Assembly (NCBI GenBank): GCA_000149265.1 | Contig: CH003304.1 | Span: 687,772-751,771 of the forward strand | Length of the DNA: 64,000 nucleotides | Origin: Ciona savignyi | Taxonomy: Eukaryota; Chordata; Ascidiacea; Phlebobranchia; Cionidae | Direction: 5' to 3' | Part shown: positions 28,601 through 40,600 of the stretch, piece after piece | How the letters are laid out: each line of letters opens with the position of its first letter | Numbering within the stretch: the first letter of the stretch is position 1 | The notes under the pieces: generated by a model | Databases searched by the model: none | The model's input: only the letters and a program-made list of their open reading frames with translations | Told to the model about the DNA's origin: nothing | Translations under genes and position numbers: made by a program

Positions 28601-31600
28601 TCTTTATTTCCACACAAACAGATACCAGCTAAACCGCAATAACCCATTAATTAGGAACAGAGAACATACGATATTGCAGCGCTAATCTAGGTTTAAATTG
28701 CCGGGTTGTTTTAACTGCCCTTCTTGTTTATTCATACTAGTTCATTGTGACCTCATCAAGTATTCATTGTGCCTTTTGTAGGCTCTGGATAAATATTTAA
28801 ACGCCGAAAGGAAAAAACAAAGGTAACTATTTAAGTGAGTTATTACTCTAATTTGCTCATTCGTTATTTGCTAGAATGCTGTGGTCAGTTAGTTGGATGT
28901 TTTAGTTTTTAGTGGGCATTTATAGTGTTAGATATAGTATGACAAGACATAGAGATACATTGTAAGTGTACATTACTAAATTTTATATGGTTTGTTTAAA
29001 CCAGGAGTCGGCAACCTTTTGCACTTAAAGAGCAGTTTTAACCGATATTTCACTCAATAAAAATCACTGGGAACCGCAAAACTAATATTATTTTCGCAAT
29101 AAAAAGAAAACAACACTGTGATAAAGACGCGAGTGATCTTCTGTTTGTTTCACTTAATCATGGTTATTAAACTTATAAAGCGCTCGCTACAGTAGCAATA
29201 AAAATAAAAATAAATCAGAAGGATAAAAAAGAGTCGCATTTTTCTTCGGAGCCGCATGTTGCTGACTCCTGGTTTAAACCAATGTCTATTGTTACTCGCT
29301 GGTTATTTTATTGACGTTTAAAAGCGACCTGATGCTCGGTCAGTCTATTGTTTACTGTTGGGCAGGAGAAGTACCGTATATAGCCTGTGCTAGCCCTGAG
29401 GCACATTTTAATAAGTGACCTGAACATACAAATATTTTGGGTTCACCAAACAAATATTTTGGGTTCAGAAAAAAGTTAAATTTTACTAAGATGGCCTAAA
29501 GGAACAAGCGTTATTTGCATTATTGTTAATCCTGCACCGGTTTAATGGGCGCACTCGAACGCACCCGGGTACATGTAGCAAGCGCTTTTGCCACATAATT
29601 TAAAATTCACGTTCCCACGTTATTGCGTAATTGCGTGAACCAATGTGTTTTTATGTATCGATGCTTTGTTTACTTTCAAATCTTTAAAAGTTGCGCCCTC
29701 CTTTCAGTAGGGGGTCGTGCTTGCACACTTTTAGGTCAAGCTTTAATTTAATTAATTTGATTTAAAGTTTTCTTTTGCAATTTCTTTTTAAGTAAGGTTT
29801 AACGGCCACGTATTTTTTCCATCGTTATGCCGTTTGTATTAACTGACGTGTTTTAACGACTGTAGTTTTGCCGTTTTATCGTTTTCTTGACTTAAATTAA
29901 TTATGCCATTGTTCTTTAATGTAACAAATGAGCGAAAAAAAAACTAAACAAACATGCTTTAAACTACGTCATTCAGTTTCGTTAAATTTCTCCGTTGGCA
30001 TTAATGTCCAATGTTTTTTAGACTGATCGGAAAAAAAATATCATCGTCTTTAAAGAATATATCATGCAACCCATGTATATTACCGTGAATGGGAAAACGC
30101 AAGATTCGTTTTACCCACAGTATAATTATAACATGCCCACCGTCGGAATACCGGAGCTATTGAAGTGTTTTGTATTTGATTATGACGTTTTTTTTCTTTT
30201 TATTTTAAACGGACATTTCCTGAACCCAGTGGATTAATGGGTTCAGCCAAATTGAAGAAACGTGTGAATCATACACAACACATGGCAATAGCTCCAGTAA
30301 CCCGATGGTTGGAGGTAATCTGACGATTGCCCGTGTGTTAACCCCATTGGTTTTCCAATTCACAGGGATAAACATGAATATACTATCCCATCCTATCTAG
30401 CTGTACCAATTCACCTGTATCATAGATATCAATTTAAGAATGATTTCTCCCTCAGTTCCAAGGATCCAGCGGATGTTGGAAGTGAAGAAGAGGAAGAGTT
30501 GAGCTTTGCTGACCGACTCACTTATTTCAACCAACTCTGTGCCAAACCCTCTCCTGCAAGTGAGTATGAATAGGGTATTTGTGTTTTATCTAAAGATATA
30601 ATAGGATATGTTCGTGTCCGACTGGTTAGTCTGGTGGTTTGCAGTTTCAAAACTGGTCGCTAGCTAGTCGGTTGTGTCCTTGGGCAAGGCACTTAACGGA
30701 CATTGCCTGAACACAGCGGATTAGTCCGCTTTACTAAATTAAGGGAACGTGTCTATCATATACACGGGACTAAACATGAATATACTATCCTATACTGGAT
30801 AAATAGATATTTTTAGTTTTTGATACGAAATTCACAAATTCCTTCCCCCCCAGAAACACAACAAAAACTGCGCACCAGTTTTAAAAGATTTAACACCCAG
30901 CCGGTTAATAGAGATGACATAGTAGAAGCCAAGAAACTATATAACAATGTAAGTTATATCAGATCTCCCATTTCTCAATTTTTTGTCCGACAGATTAGTC
31001 TGGTGCGTCGCTTTTCAGCCGAAGGGTTGCAGGTACGAAACTGGTCGCTAGCTAGTCGGTAGTGTCTTTTGTCACTTAAAGGATACTGCCCGAATCCTGT
31101 GGATTAATTTGTTTTACTGAATTAAAGGAATGTTAGAATCATTAACAACACAATATAAATAATAAAAAACGGAATACAATTTATCTCTGTGGAATACAAT
31201 TTATCTCACACTGCAATAGCTCCGGTAACCCGACAGTGGGGGCAAGGTAATCTGACGATTGCCGGTTTGTTAAACTCCTTAGTTTGCCCATTCACGAGGA
31301 TAAACGATATCCTATCCTATCCAAACTATTATATTTTTCTAAATGTTTTATGTAGTATATATGAAGTGTTTACGCAACATATTGACTTTTTACCCCTTTT
31401 TTAATTGTTTGAAAATCACCATTTCAAAATTCTACAGAAATCTTCAGTCAAAGACTCTTCAGAAATTTCAACTTCTCTTAGCGACCTTTCTCAAACAGCG
31501 ACAAAAATACCTGAAAACCTGATTTCAAAGGACCCTTTGAACAAATCTTCGAACAGTGTTTCCATTGTTGATTTGATTAACCCGGAAATTGAGCCTGTGC

Positions 31601-34600
31601 CAAGTTTTGAAGAGGATCTGTGCAACACTGCATCTGAAGATTCAAGTAAAATTGATGAAACTAAATCAAGAGGAAGAGAAACAACTAAAGTGGGAAAACT
31701 CGCAGATGATTTAAAGTGAGATAAATAAGAATGATGATATTTATCAATGTTTTGCTGATGCTAAGACTATTACTTGAACTTAACAAGAAAAGCCACAAAT
31801 GAGTTTCCGAAATCCGTGTAATCAAGGGTATGTTAACCCTGGTTGGGAAAGTGCTGGAAGACTGTATTAACACCTGGATTCATTAGGTTTGCTTAAAATG
31901 CAAAGCAACTGTCACAGAATCGTATTCCAGCTTCAGTAGCTTGACTGAGCGCACACAATATTCTGGTGATTGTGTACAACTGTTGTTTACTTATTTTTGA
32001 TAAACACGGGTATTTGTCAGCTTATTTAGATAACACACCACCTCCACCCGCCAATAGGCAGTGGGTTCAAAGCCAGCAAATAGCAAGAAAACTGTTTTTT
32101 AAAGCACTTAATGAACATTGCATGAACCCAGCGGATAAATGGGTTAAACAAAAACTACAGCAGCGTCTCTTTAAACACTGTGTTAACTTCGTTAACCTGA
32201 TGGTTACAAGGTAACCTATGATTTCCCTGCATTATCCAATCACAGGTTTAAGTATACTCTATCCTAACCATGTCTTCTTTACAATCCAAAGAAGGTGAAG
32301 ATAAGTAAATAAAATCCAATCCTAAATGTGCTGCATTTTTTTTTAAACTGAGCCAAGTTTCCCACCCATGATGGGATTGTTACTCGGTCCGATTTTGTAT
32401 TGTAGTCGGTATATGTATTGGTCGCGTTAACCATTTGGCCATATGATCGTATCATCGAACAGCACTTATGTGGCTTATTATTTTTTCAGACTAAAATTTG
32501 CTAAAAACAAAGAGAAACCTTCTGTTGAATCTCCGACAAGAAAACCTCACAGTCCAAGTAGAGCGACTGATTCATCAGCGGTTGCTAAGCAACAGCTCCG
32601 AAAGCGCTCACCTAGCCCCCTAGTGGTACGGAAATTATCAAGCGCATCATCCAGTGCTGGTTCCAGCAGCGACAGTGGGGACATGGGGAAGGAAATGGAA
32701 AGGGAAATCAAGTCGACCGGGTCGATTCATGACCGGTGAGGTTTGGGTGTATGATGGGGGATTATAGCACTGGTTGGGGCAGAATGGGGCATTTTAACAC
32801 TGGTTGGGGTAGAATGTGGCACTTTAACACTGGTTGGGGTAGAATGGGGGATTATAGCACTGGTAGGGGCAGAGATGGGGTCAGTAAACACTAAAAATCA
32901 GATCACCTTATGGCCAGAGTCCAGTTAAAAAGATGTTTTAAGTGTTATTTTTTGTTATTAGTGCATTTTGTGTTTGATCGTTTAAACTCTGGATTGAGAC
33001 AGAAGCCACTGCCAAACAAAAATTGAAGAATGGTGAGGGTGATGATCGAACCAAGCACCTTTCTGGTCGAGACATCCATTCCAATCCATTTACCACAAAG
33101 ATGGACATCCCCCAAACCTACTCAACTTGTTTAATGTTTGATATTCCAGGTTGAAATTGCTGCAGAAGAATCAGGAAGAGGACTGGAAGAGAAGAGTGAA
33201 GAAGGATAATCGTTCAGGCGTGAAGTCAAGCTTGGGAGAGAGAAAAAACAGACTTCAAGATAATGAGGATAAGTGGAAGGTGATGGCAGATTGTTCTGAC
33301 AGATTACTCTGGTGGATTAGGGAGGGGCCTTTCAGCCGATGGTTCGCAAGTTCGAAACTGGTCGCTAGCTAGTTGATTGTGTCCTTGGGCACGGCACTTA
33401 ACGAACATTGCCTGAACCCAGTGGATTAGTGGGTTCTACCAAATTTAGGGAATGTCTTGTAGCGACCTGACTACGTCATGGTCTGTGAACCGAAGCGGAC
33501 TTTTCTTTGTGTTTTAACCACGTTGTGTTTAATTTAATATTTTCGTTCCCTCTTTCTTTTACTGTTTGCACGAATACAAGAAACAGCATTACAGTTTCAA
33601 TAAATACAACACACTGCAATAGCCCTGGTAACCCGATGGTGGGCACAAGGTAATTTGACAATTGGCTGTGTGTTAATCCCCTTGGTTTTTCCATGTACGG
33701 GGATAAACATGAATATCCTATCCTATGATTATTATCACATTTATATGAAAAGTTAATTAAGTGACAAAAGTACATTCGAAAATCACGCAAACATACGCTT
33801 ACCCCCACACCTCACCCATCCACAGGATGGCAAGGGTGACTCTACCCCAAACGTGCCCCGGGGATCCACCGTCAGCAAATCCAACATCAGCGATCGACTG
33901 AATTCCATTCTCGCAAACTCGGAGAAGTGGAAAGCGAAATCGGGGAAACAAAATGACGCGACACAGTTCACTGTGCAGGCGAAAGCTCATAAACGAGGTA
34001 GGCTGAAGTGTTTAACATATTAGACGCAATATTTAAAATAACCAGAAGAAAAAGTTTAATTTCTCGTAAGTGTAGTCATGTGACAGTGCTGTTTAGTGAA
34101 GGCTAAAGCTTAAAAATGTAGTGGGTTTGTAGGTTTATTAATTTTAAAACATAATTTAGAATGATTGACTTGTGGAACTATAATTCCCTCTACATGAAGT
34201 GATAGAGCACTTGGTTGTAAACTGGAAGGTTGCCGAGTTCAATACTAGCCCTTTGTAGGTTGGGTGTGGTGCAAATCACTTTGCAGATGTTGGTTTAACC
34301 CCCACATGCTCAGAAACCACTTAGAAAGAATACAAGTATAATAAATCCAGATTCTAAATCACACATCAGCGTTAACCAACCATGCAGTACCACATCTTCC
34401 AGCATTTTATGTCTTTTCCATGTTTACTTGCAACAGAGGCTGATATGATGTTCATGAGTATTTCCTCTCCGGGGATACATAAGGGGTCTCATTACCTTAC
34501 CCCATTTTCTGGGACCAGCCTCCCCTATCATTTGATGGGAGCAGTTTGGTCGGATATTGTGTGATCCTTCGAAAATTTGTTTTCCATATTTAGTGTACTT

Positions 34601-37600
34601 GTGCTCTTTTAAAATTGAATTGAAAGTGTGCAAAATGCGACAGTCATTATATCACGTTAACCAATAAGTCCTTTATGCACCATCGCATGTTTTTACATTA
34701 TTCACTTATTTTATCACAGAGGGCAGTACAGGGGTGCCTATGACATCATCGCCTTCATTAAAACGCAAAGTTCTTCCGGTTCCCATCGGCAACCAACCCG
34801 TGGTTACGATTGATGATGTCACAAACGACGTGTCAAGCTTGAGCAAGTTATCGGAAGTGTTGAAACTGTCACAGAAAGGCCTCGAAGAAGATGTGATTAA
34901 GGTGATATATAGGGCTAACATGACTGTGGGCATGAGGTGTTTTTTTTCAACCCATATTCCCATTTTTTGACAAACATGATTATCTCTTACAGTTAACTTA
35001 ATAATTAGAATTTAAAATATTAAAATGTCCTTTTCAGATTGTATACCTTTTTCGGGACAAACTTGTTTAAAAAATACTAATTTATATTGTGGTTATTAAC
35101 TATGTTGTGATAATTTTCCGTTTTTCCCGATGTAATAAAACGTTCAAAGTAACACCAGCTATAAATTAAACATACTGCAAAAGTTCCGCTAACCCGACAA
35201 TGATCACAAGGTTTTGTGATCACCCACCCTGGGCCTACTTTGAAAACACCTCAGTTATCCTTCTCCGACCGGTTAGTCTGGTGGTTTAGTGCGAAGCCTT
35301 TTAACCGATAGGTTAAAGGTTCGAAACTGGTTGCTAGCTAGTCGTTTGTGTCCTTGGGCAAGGCAGTTAACAGACATTGCATGAACCCACCGACTTAAAA
35401 GGGTTCTATCAAACTGAAGAAACATGTATATCCTATCCTATTCTCCCTCCTGCCTAATACATTTTCCCAAGAAAACTTCCTTACCCATCTTCCCCCCACA
35501 GACATTAGACGAAGCCACCCAGGAAATTCCGATGATGACCGACAGCGATTTCGACAATTTCTTCTCCTCCAACACAGATGTCATCCTTTCTAACGGCCAA
35601 GATTTGAATGGAACCGATGAGATGATGGATTCCAGCGACCAGTGGCTTGAATTGGAAGACTCGCTTAAACTAATGGTGGGTTGTAAAAATAGTTATACAT
35701 ACTTGTATAAGTTCAAGTTTTAGTTTATTATTCAATGATTTTGTTAAATATTTATAATTACAACAAAAAAATTAAAGTATTTAACATAAATGATACTTTT
35801 AATGGATAAAATGGTCAGGTCATCAGGTTTATGAAGTAAATTTAATATTTAAAAAGCGACGACAGACATAATTGGTTCAAAACTTGGGCTGGTAAAAATA
35901 TATTCATTGTCATTTAATCATTGTAACAGAACAGACACTAGAGTGTGCAAAATGCATATTTTATAAAACACATGTCCGACCAGTTAGTCTGGTGGGTTAG
36001 TGCGACGCCTTTCAACCGAAAGGTTTAAGGTCGAAACTGGTCGATACCTAGCCGGTTGTGTCTTTGGCACTTCATGGACATTGCCTGAACCGAGCGGATT
36101 AATGGGTTTAACCAAACTAAAGGAACTTGTGAATCATACACAAAAATTTGCAATAACTCATGTAACCCGACGGTGGGTGCGAGGTGATTTGACGATTGCC
36201 CGTGTGTTAACCTTTTGGTTTTCCCATCCTAGGGGATAAACATAAATATCCTATCCTATCCTATTTTATAATTCTAGTTTTAAATCGCACCCCCTCTAGC
36301 TCTTACTGCATCCACTAATAAACTATCCACTATCAGACATAACATTGTGCAAAATGCATATTTTTCTTATGCAATTTTAGTTGTAATTGTTAACCCCCCT
36401 CGTCCTATCAGAGGAACAAACCACTTTCCGACCTCGGTCGCTTGAAGTCCAGTGTGAAACGACATTCATCGCGGAACAAACGGAGCGCCAGGAATCCCGT
36501 GAAAGCTCTGGCTGCGAGGGAGGATATAAAGGTTGGTGTCATCTAGTGGAGAAGATATGGGGTTGAGTGGTAGTGTTACCACGCAGACACTTACGGGGAA
36601 TGTGGACACATGCAAAAACGAAAAATATAAAAAGGCTTTTAAATGGTGTGCTTATTCGCCTGCAAAATGACCTAACATAACCACATGTCAGGTAAAAGTG
36701 CAATAAACCACCGTTTTGGTAAATTAAAGCAAAATTTTTATTTGTGTGATATTGAACAAAAAATTTTTTATATAAGGTAACAGGTAGTTTGGCTGGGTGT
36801 CCCTTTGGCAAGGCACAAGCATCGACTGGCCGGGAGGTTTAATGGGTTAAACGTAAGTAGAGCAAACAGTACACTGGAATAACTTTGGTAACCACTTTCC
36901 CCAGCAATCATACACGGAGCAGAGATCCAATGTGAGCAAACTGGAGCAACAAAGATTAGCGAGTCGCGGTGGGAACTTCACTTCAGCTGCATTGGCAGGA
37001 TTGGCGCATAAAGCGGACTTTAGCAAGGTGGGATATTCTGGTGTTTTAAAAAGTAAAATGTTGCTTGAAAATTTAGATTAATGGGTTAACGAAAAAGAGA
37101 GTTTGTCCGGTCAGGTAGCTTAGTCTAAGCAACGGTCGAAATATAAAGGGTTTTCGATCAAATCCTGCGTTTTAATTATGTCCTGGAATGAAGGCACTAA
37201 GCGGTCATTGCTTAAACCCAGTAAATTAATTGAGGTTAACAAAAAGTAAGTCTAACCAGTCATATCGCTCAGTTTAATCCATGTGTCGGCAACCCCTGGT
37301 ATGCGAAAAATTGGAACAAGAGAGGTTTTTTTCATGGCACGTTATTTGATTTGACTTTAACGCCAAATCTATACTACATCTTTATACTATACTGACTGTT
37401 CATGATGCACAAAATCAACCTAATTACTAGCAATAGTCTTTATTACCTATAATTAAATTAGGTAGCTAAATATGCAAAACGTACATAACAATGGTTGGCA
37501 CGCAAAGTTGCTTTTGTTATGATTTTATGTATAAAATGACTGCTTTTAAAAGGTTGCCAATCCCTGGGCCAAATTAATCTAAACTAGCTGTTGGTTTTGT

Positions 37601-40600
37601 CTTTGGATGCATTTAGCTGTTTTTGATTTTGTCTTTGGATGCAAACCTGTAGATTAACGGGTGCTGGACAAGTCACCAATCTTACCATCCCCACAGGTAA
37701 ACCTGAAGAGCACAACTCAACCTGCATTCACTGCAAACGACCTCCAGCCATGGAGTGAGAAGATGCTGCTCAGGTTATAAGTTCAACTCCATTGCTTTCT
37801 TGATTTATCAATGCTTTATCATGTATGATTGTGCCTTTTCCATCCTATCCGGTGGAAAATCCCCATTGAAAGGATTTATTCAATATTAGTGTCGGATAAC
37901 TCATGAGGGAAATCTAGACTAAAGGATTTATCTATGAATATTGATTAAATCATGCACAGAACTATACTTAAATGTTTCACAGGAACAGGAAAAGTCAGCA
38001 AAACAAACAGTTGTTAAAACACGTCATTAACAAAAAGGTTAATATTAATAAAAAAATTCAGCGGACACTGTCGCCAAGCCTAGAACAAAACAAAATTGTG
38101 CAGACACAAAAAATTAGTTAATACGTTATATTATTACCATAGCGACCGTTTTTAATCAGCTTGCATTTATTGATGAAAATATGATCAACCAACATTTGAT
38201 TGGTCAATACAGGGTGAAGGGTCGTCGCCATGTGCAAACCCGATTGGTTGAACCGTGTTGCGCTTCATTGAACAGTGGAGACGCGTATCTACTGATCACC
38301 CCCACTCAGCTCTTCGCATGGTTTGGCGAGTTTGCTAATGTCATCGAGAAAGCCAAAGTGCAGGTTTGGAGCAACCATAGGCGTAAAGTTGGGGATGTCA
38401 GGGGTGCAAATTGCACCACTTTATAGTTTATGCTTTAACTCTTATTTTTATAAAAAAATGTGTTTTTTACATGTAAAACTACTTTTTAATAAAAAAAGTT
38501 TACTGATGTTATCGAGAAAGCCAAAGTGGCGTAAAGTTAGGGGTGCCATACATTCCCCATTTCAAACTCTGTTTTAAAAAAAATAGGTTTTACATGTAAA
38601 AACAATTATAATTAATTATCATATTAATGCAAATGCAATGTTTTAGAAATCAACATAACAATGCCAAATTACATGTAAATTGATTTAACACCATGACGCA
38701 CTTATACATACCAGCGTATGTCAGTGGCTACTTAAGTTACTGATTACGAATTGTTCTCAGTTGAAGCAATTACTCATAAGTCACTACAATCTATTTATAT
38801 GCAACATAAATAGATTGTGATTAGTCACAATAATTTTGATTTCGATATATAACAGTGAATAGGACAAGATATTCATGTGTATCCCAAGGATGGGAAAACC
38901 AAGAGGGTTAACACAGGCAATCAAGTTCACCGTCGGGTTACCGAAGCTATTGTAGTGTAAAATGTATGATTCACATGTGTCTTTAATTTGGTAGAACCTA
39001 CTAATCTGCTGGGTTCAGTTAATATTTTCGCCAACTGGACTGTGGGCATGTGGTACCTTACAACATCATTAAAAAATGTTTTTCCCCCCAGTCTCCACCC
39101 AAAAGTATATATATGAAAGTGTTGTTAAACCCACCCCCCATTTCTTTACAGGAAATAGCCGACTACATAATACACAAGGGTGACATGGGTTCAAAAGCCA
39201 CCTCGCTCAGCATAATAGAAGAAACGCAGTCCACGCACTTGAAATCCAAGCCTTTTTTCACACTTATTGGAGGAGAGTAAGTTTATTTAGGAATAAATAT
39301 ATATGAAGTATAGGATATTTATGTTTATCCCCGCGAATGGGAAAACCAAAAGCATTAACACACAGGCGATCGGCAGATTACATCGAGCCCTTCATATCAT
39401 TACTGCAGCTATTTTAGTGTGTTGTGTATGATAGACTGTTTTTTCAATCTGGTAGAACCCATTTATCTACTGGGTTCAGGAGAAGTTAAATTAATAAACA
39501 TCAGATGACCTTGTTCCCACCAGTGGGTTAACTTGGCTATAATAGGGTCGGCTTGAATATTCATGTTTTATTCACCTGAATGGAAAGTTGCAAGGGAGGT
39601 CATCTTTGAAATATCTGGCACCAACCATCAGGTTCCCGAAGCTATTGTAGTGGATTTTTTGGTTGACCTAATAAGGCAAAATCGGTTGTGCCTTACCCCC
39701 AAAAAACTGTGCAAAAAAAGTGATCTCGGTGGCTATTGAACCTACACCTGTACGGTCATGATGTTTATTCTTATCCGCTACACCACTCGGCTGGTAGTAA
39801 TTACAATAATTCCAAAATAAACTGGTTTGGTTAGGTTACGACCAGTTACATAGTTTATCTACATGGGTAGATTAAATGCAGGGCAAAGCTATTGTGGAGG
39901 TTACTAATTACATGGATTTCTATAAGGATATAAATTAAACAAACAAAATTCAAACGCATTTTAACACAGGGGTAAAATCGAGCCATACGGTGGCGATAAA
40001 GAGGATGAAATATACGAAGTCAACTCAGAAGCCGCCATCAAATCATATAAACTCAAAGTAGGTTTCGGTAATATGTATAAAGTAGGGATGCACAATATAG
40101 GATAGTTAGGTATTCTAGAATATTCTAGAATAATATATTTCGAATCTAGAATTTTGAATCATATTCTAGAATGTTTACCCATGTATTTAAATTTGCTATG
40201 CTGTGCATATATTTTCTCATTTATAGTGAATTAGCCATATGCTTTTAAACTGTGATGAGAGCAATTTACGTAGTCCAACAATATTTTACCATTACATATT
40301 TTTTTAATCATATGTAACATATCTAAACACTATCTGCCATAAGGGAGGATAATAGTCTAGTAGGTTTTTGTTAAAATGAATGGCTGAGAAAAATGCTCCC
40401 AAACACCAGACAATTTTTATTTCCCCAGTTTGGTATCAAGACTAGCTATTAATGCCCTTGCACAATTAAACATTAATTTACTATTTAACACAGTTATACC
40501 TCGGTAAAACTATAATAAATTAATCACTGCAAAATCACCCTAACGTAAATAACACATAGGATATCATTAAATTGAATACATAGAGTATCATTCATTGGTG

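Larger units (their letters stand above)
24003..28781. other. svil intron 15: longest gene-poor stretch
   Basis: A 4.8-kb, strongly AT-rich interval. It contains two C-rich MITEs (25396-25585, 27735-27850), a family A SINE 3' fragment on the minus strand (27399-27490), and a diverged duplication (26754-26810 versus 26893-26950, sharing TTGGTTAAATTGA-like blocks). No exon I can support was found, although a missing svil exon here would resolve the phase problem at exon 15. Confidence 0.45.
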
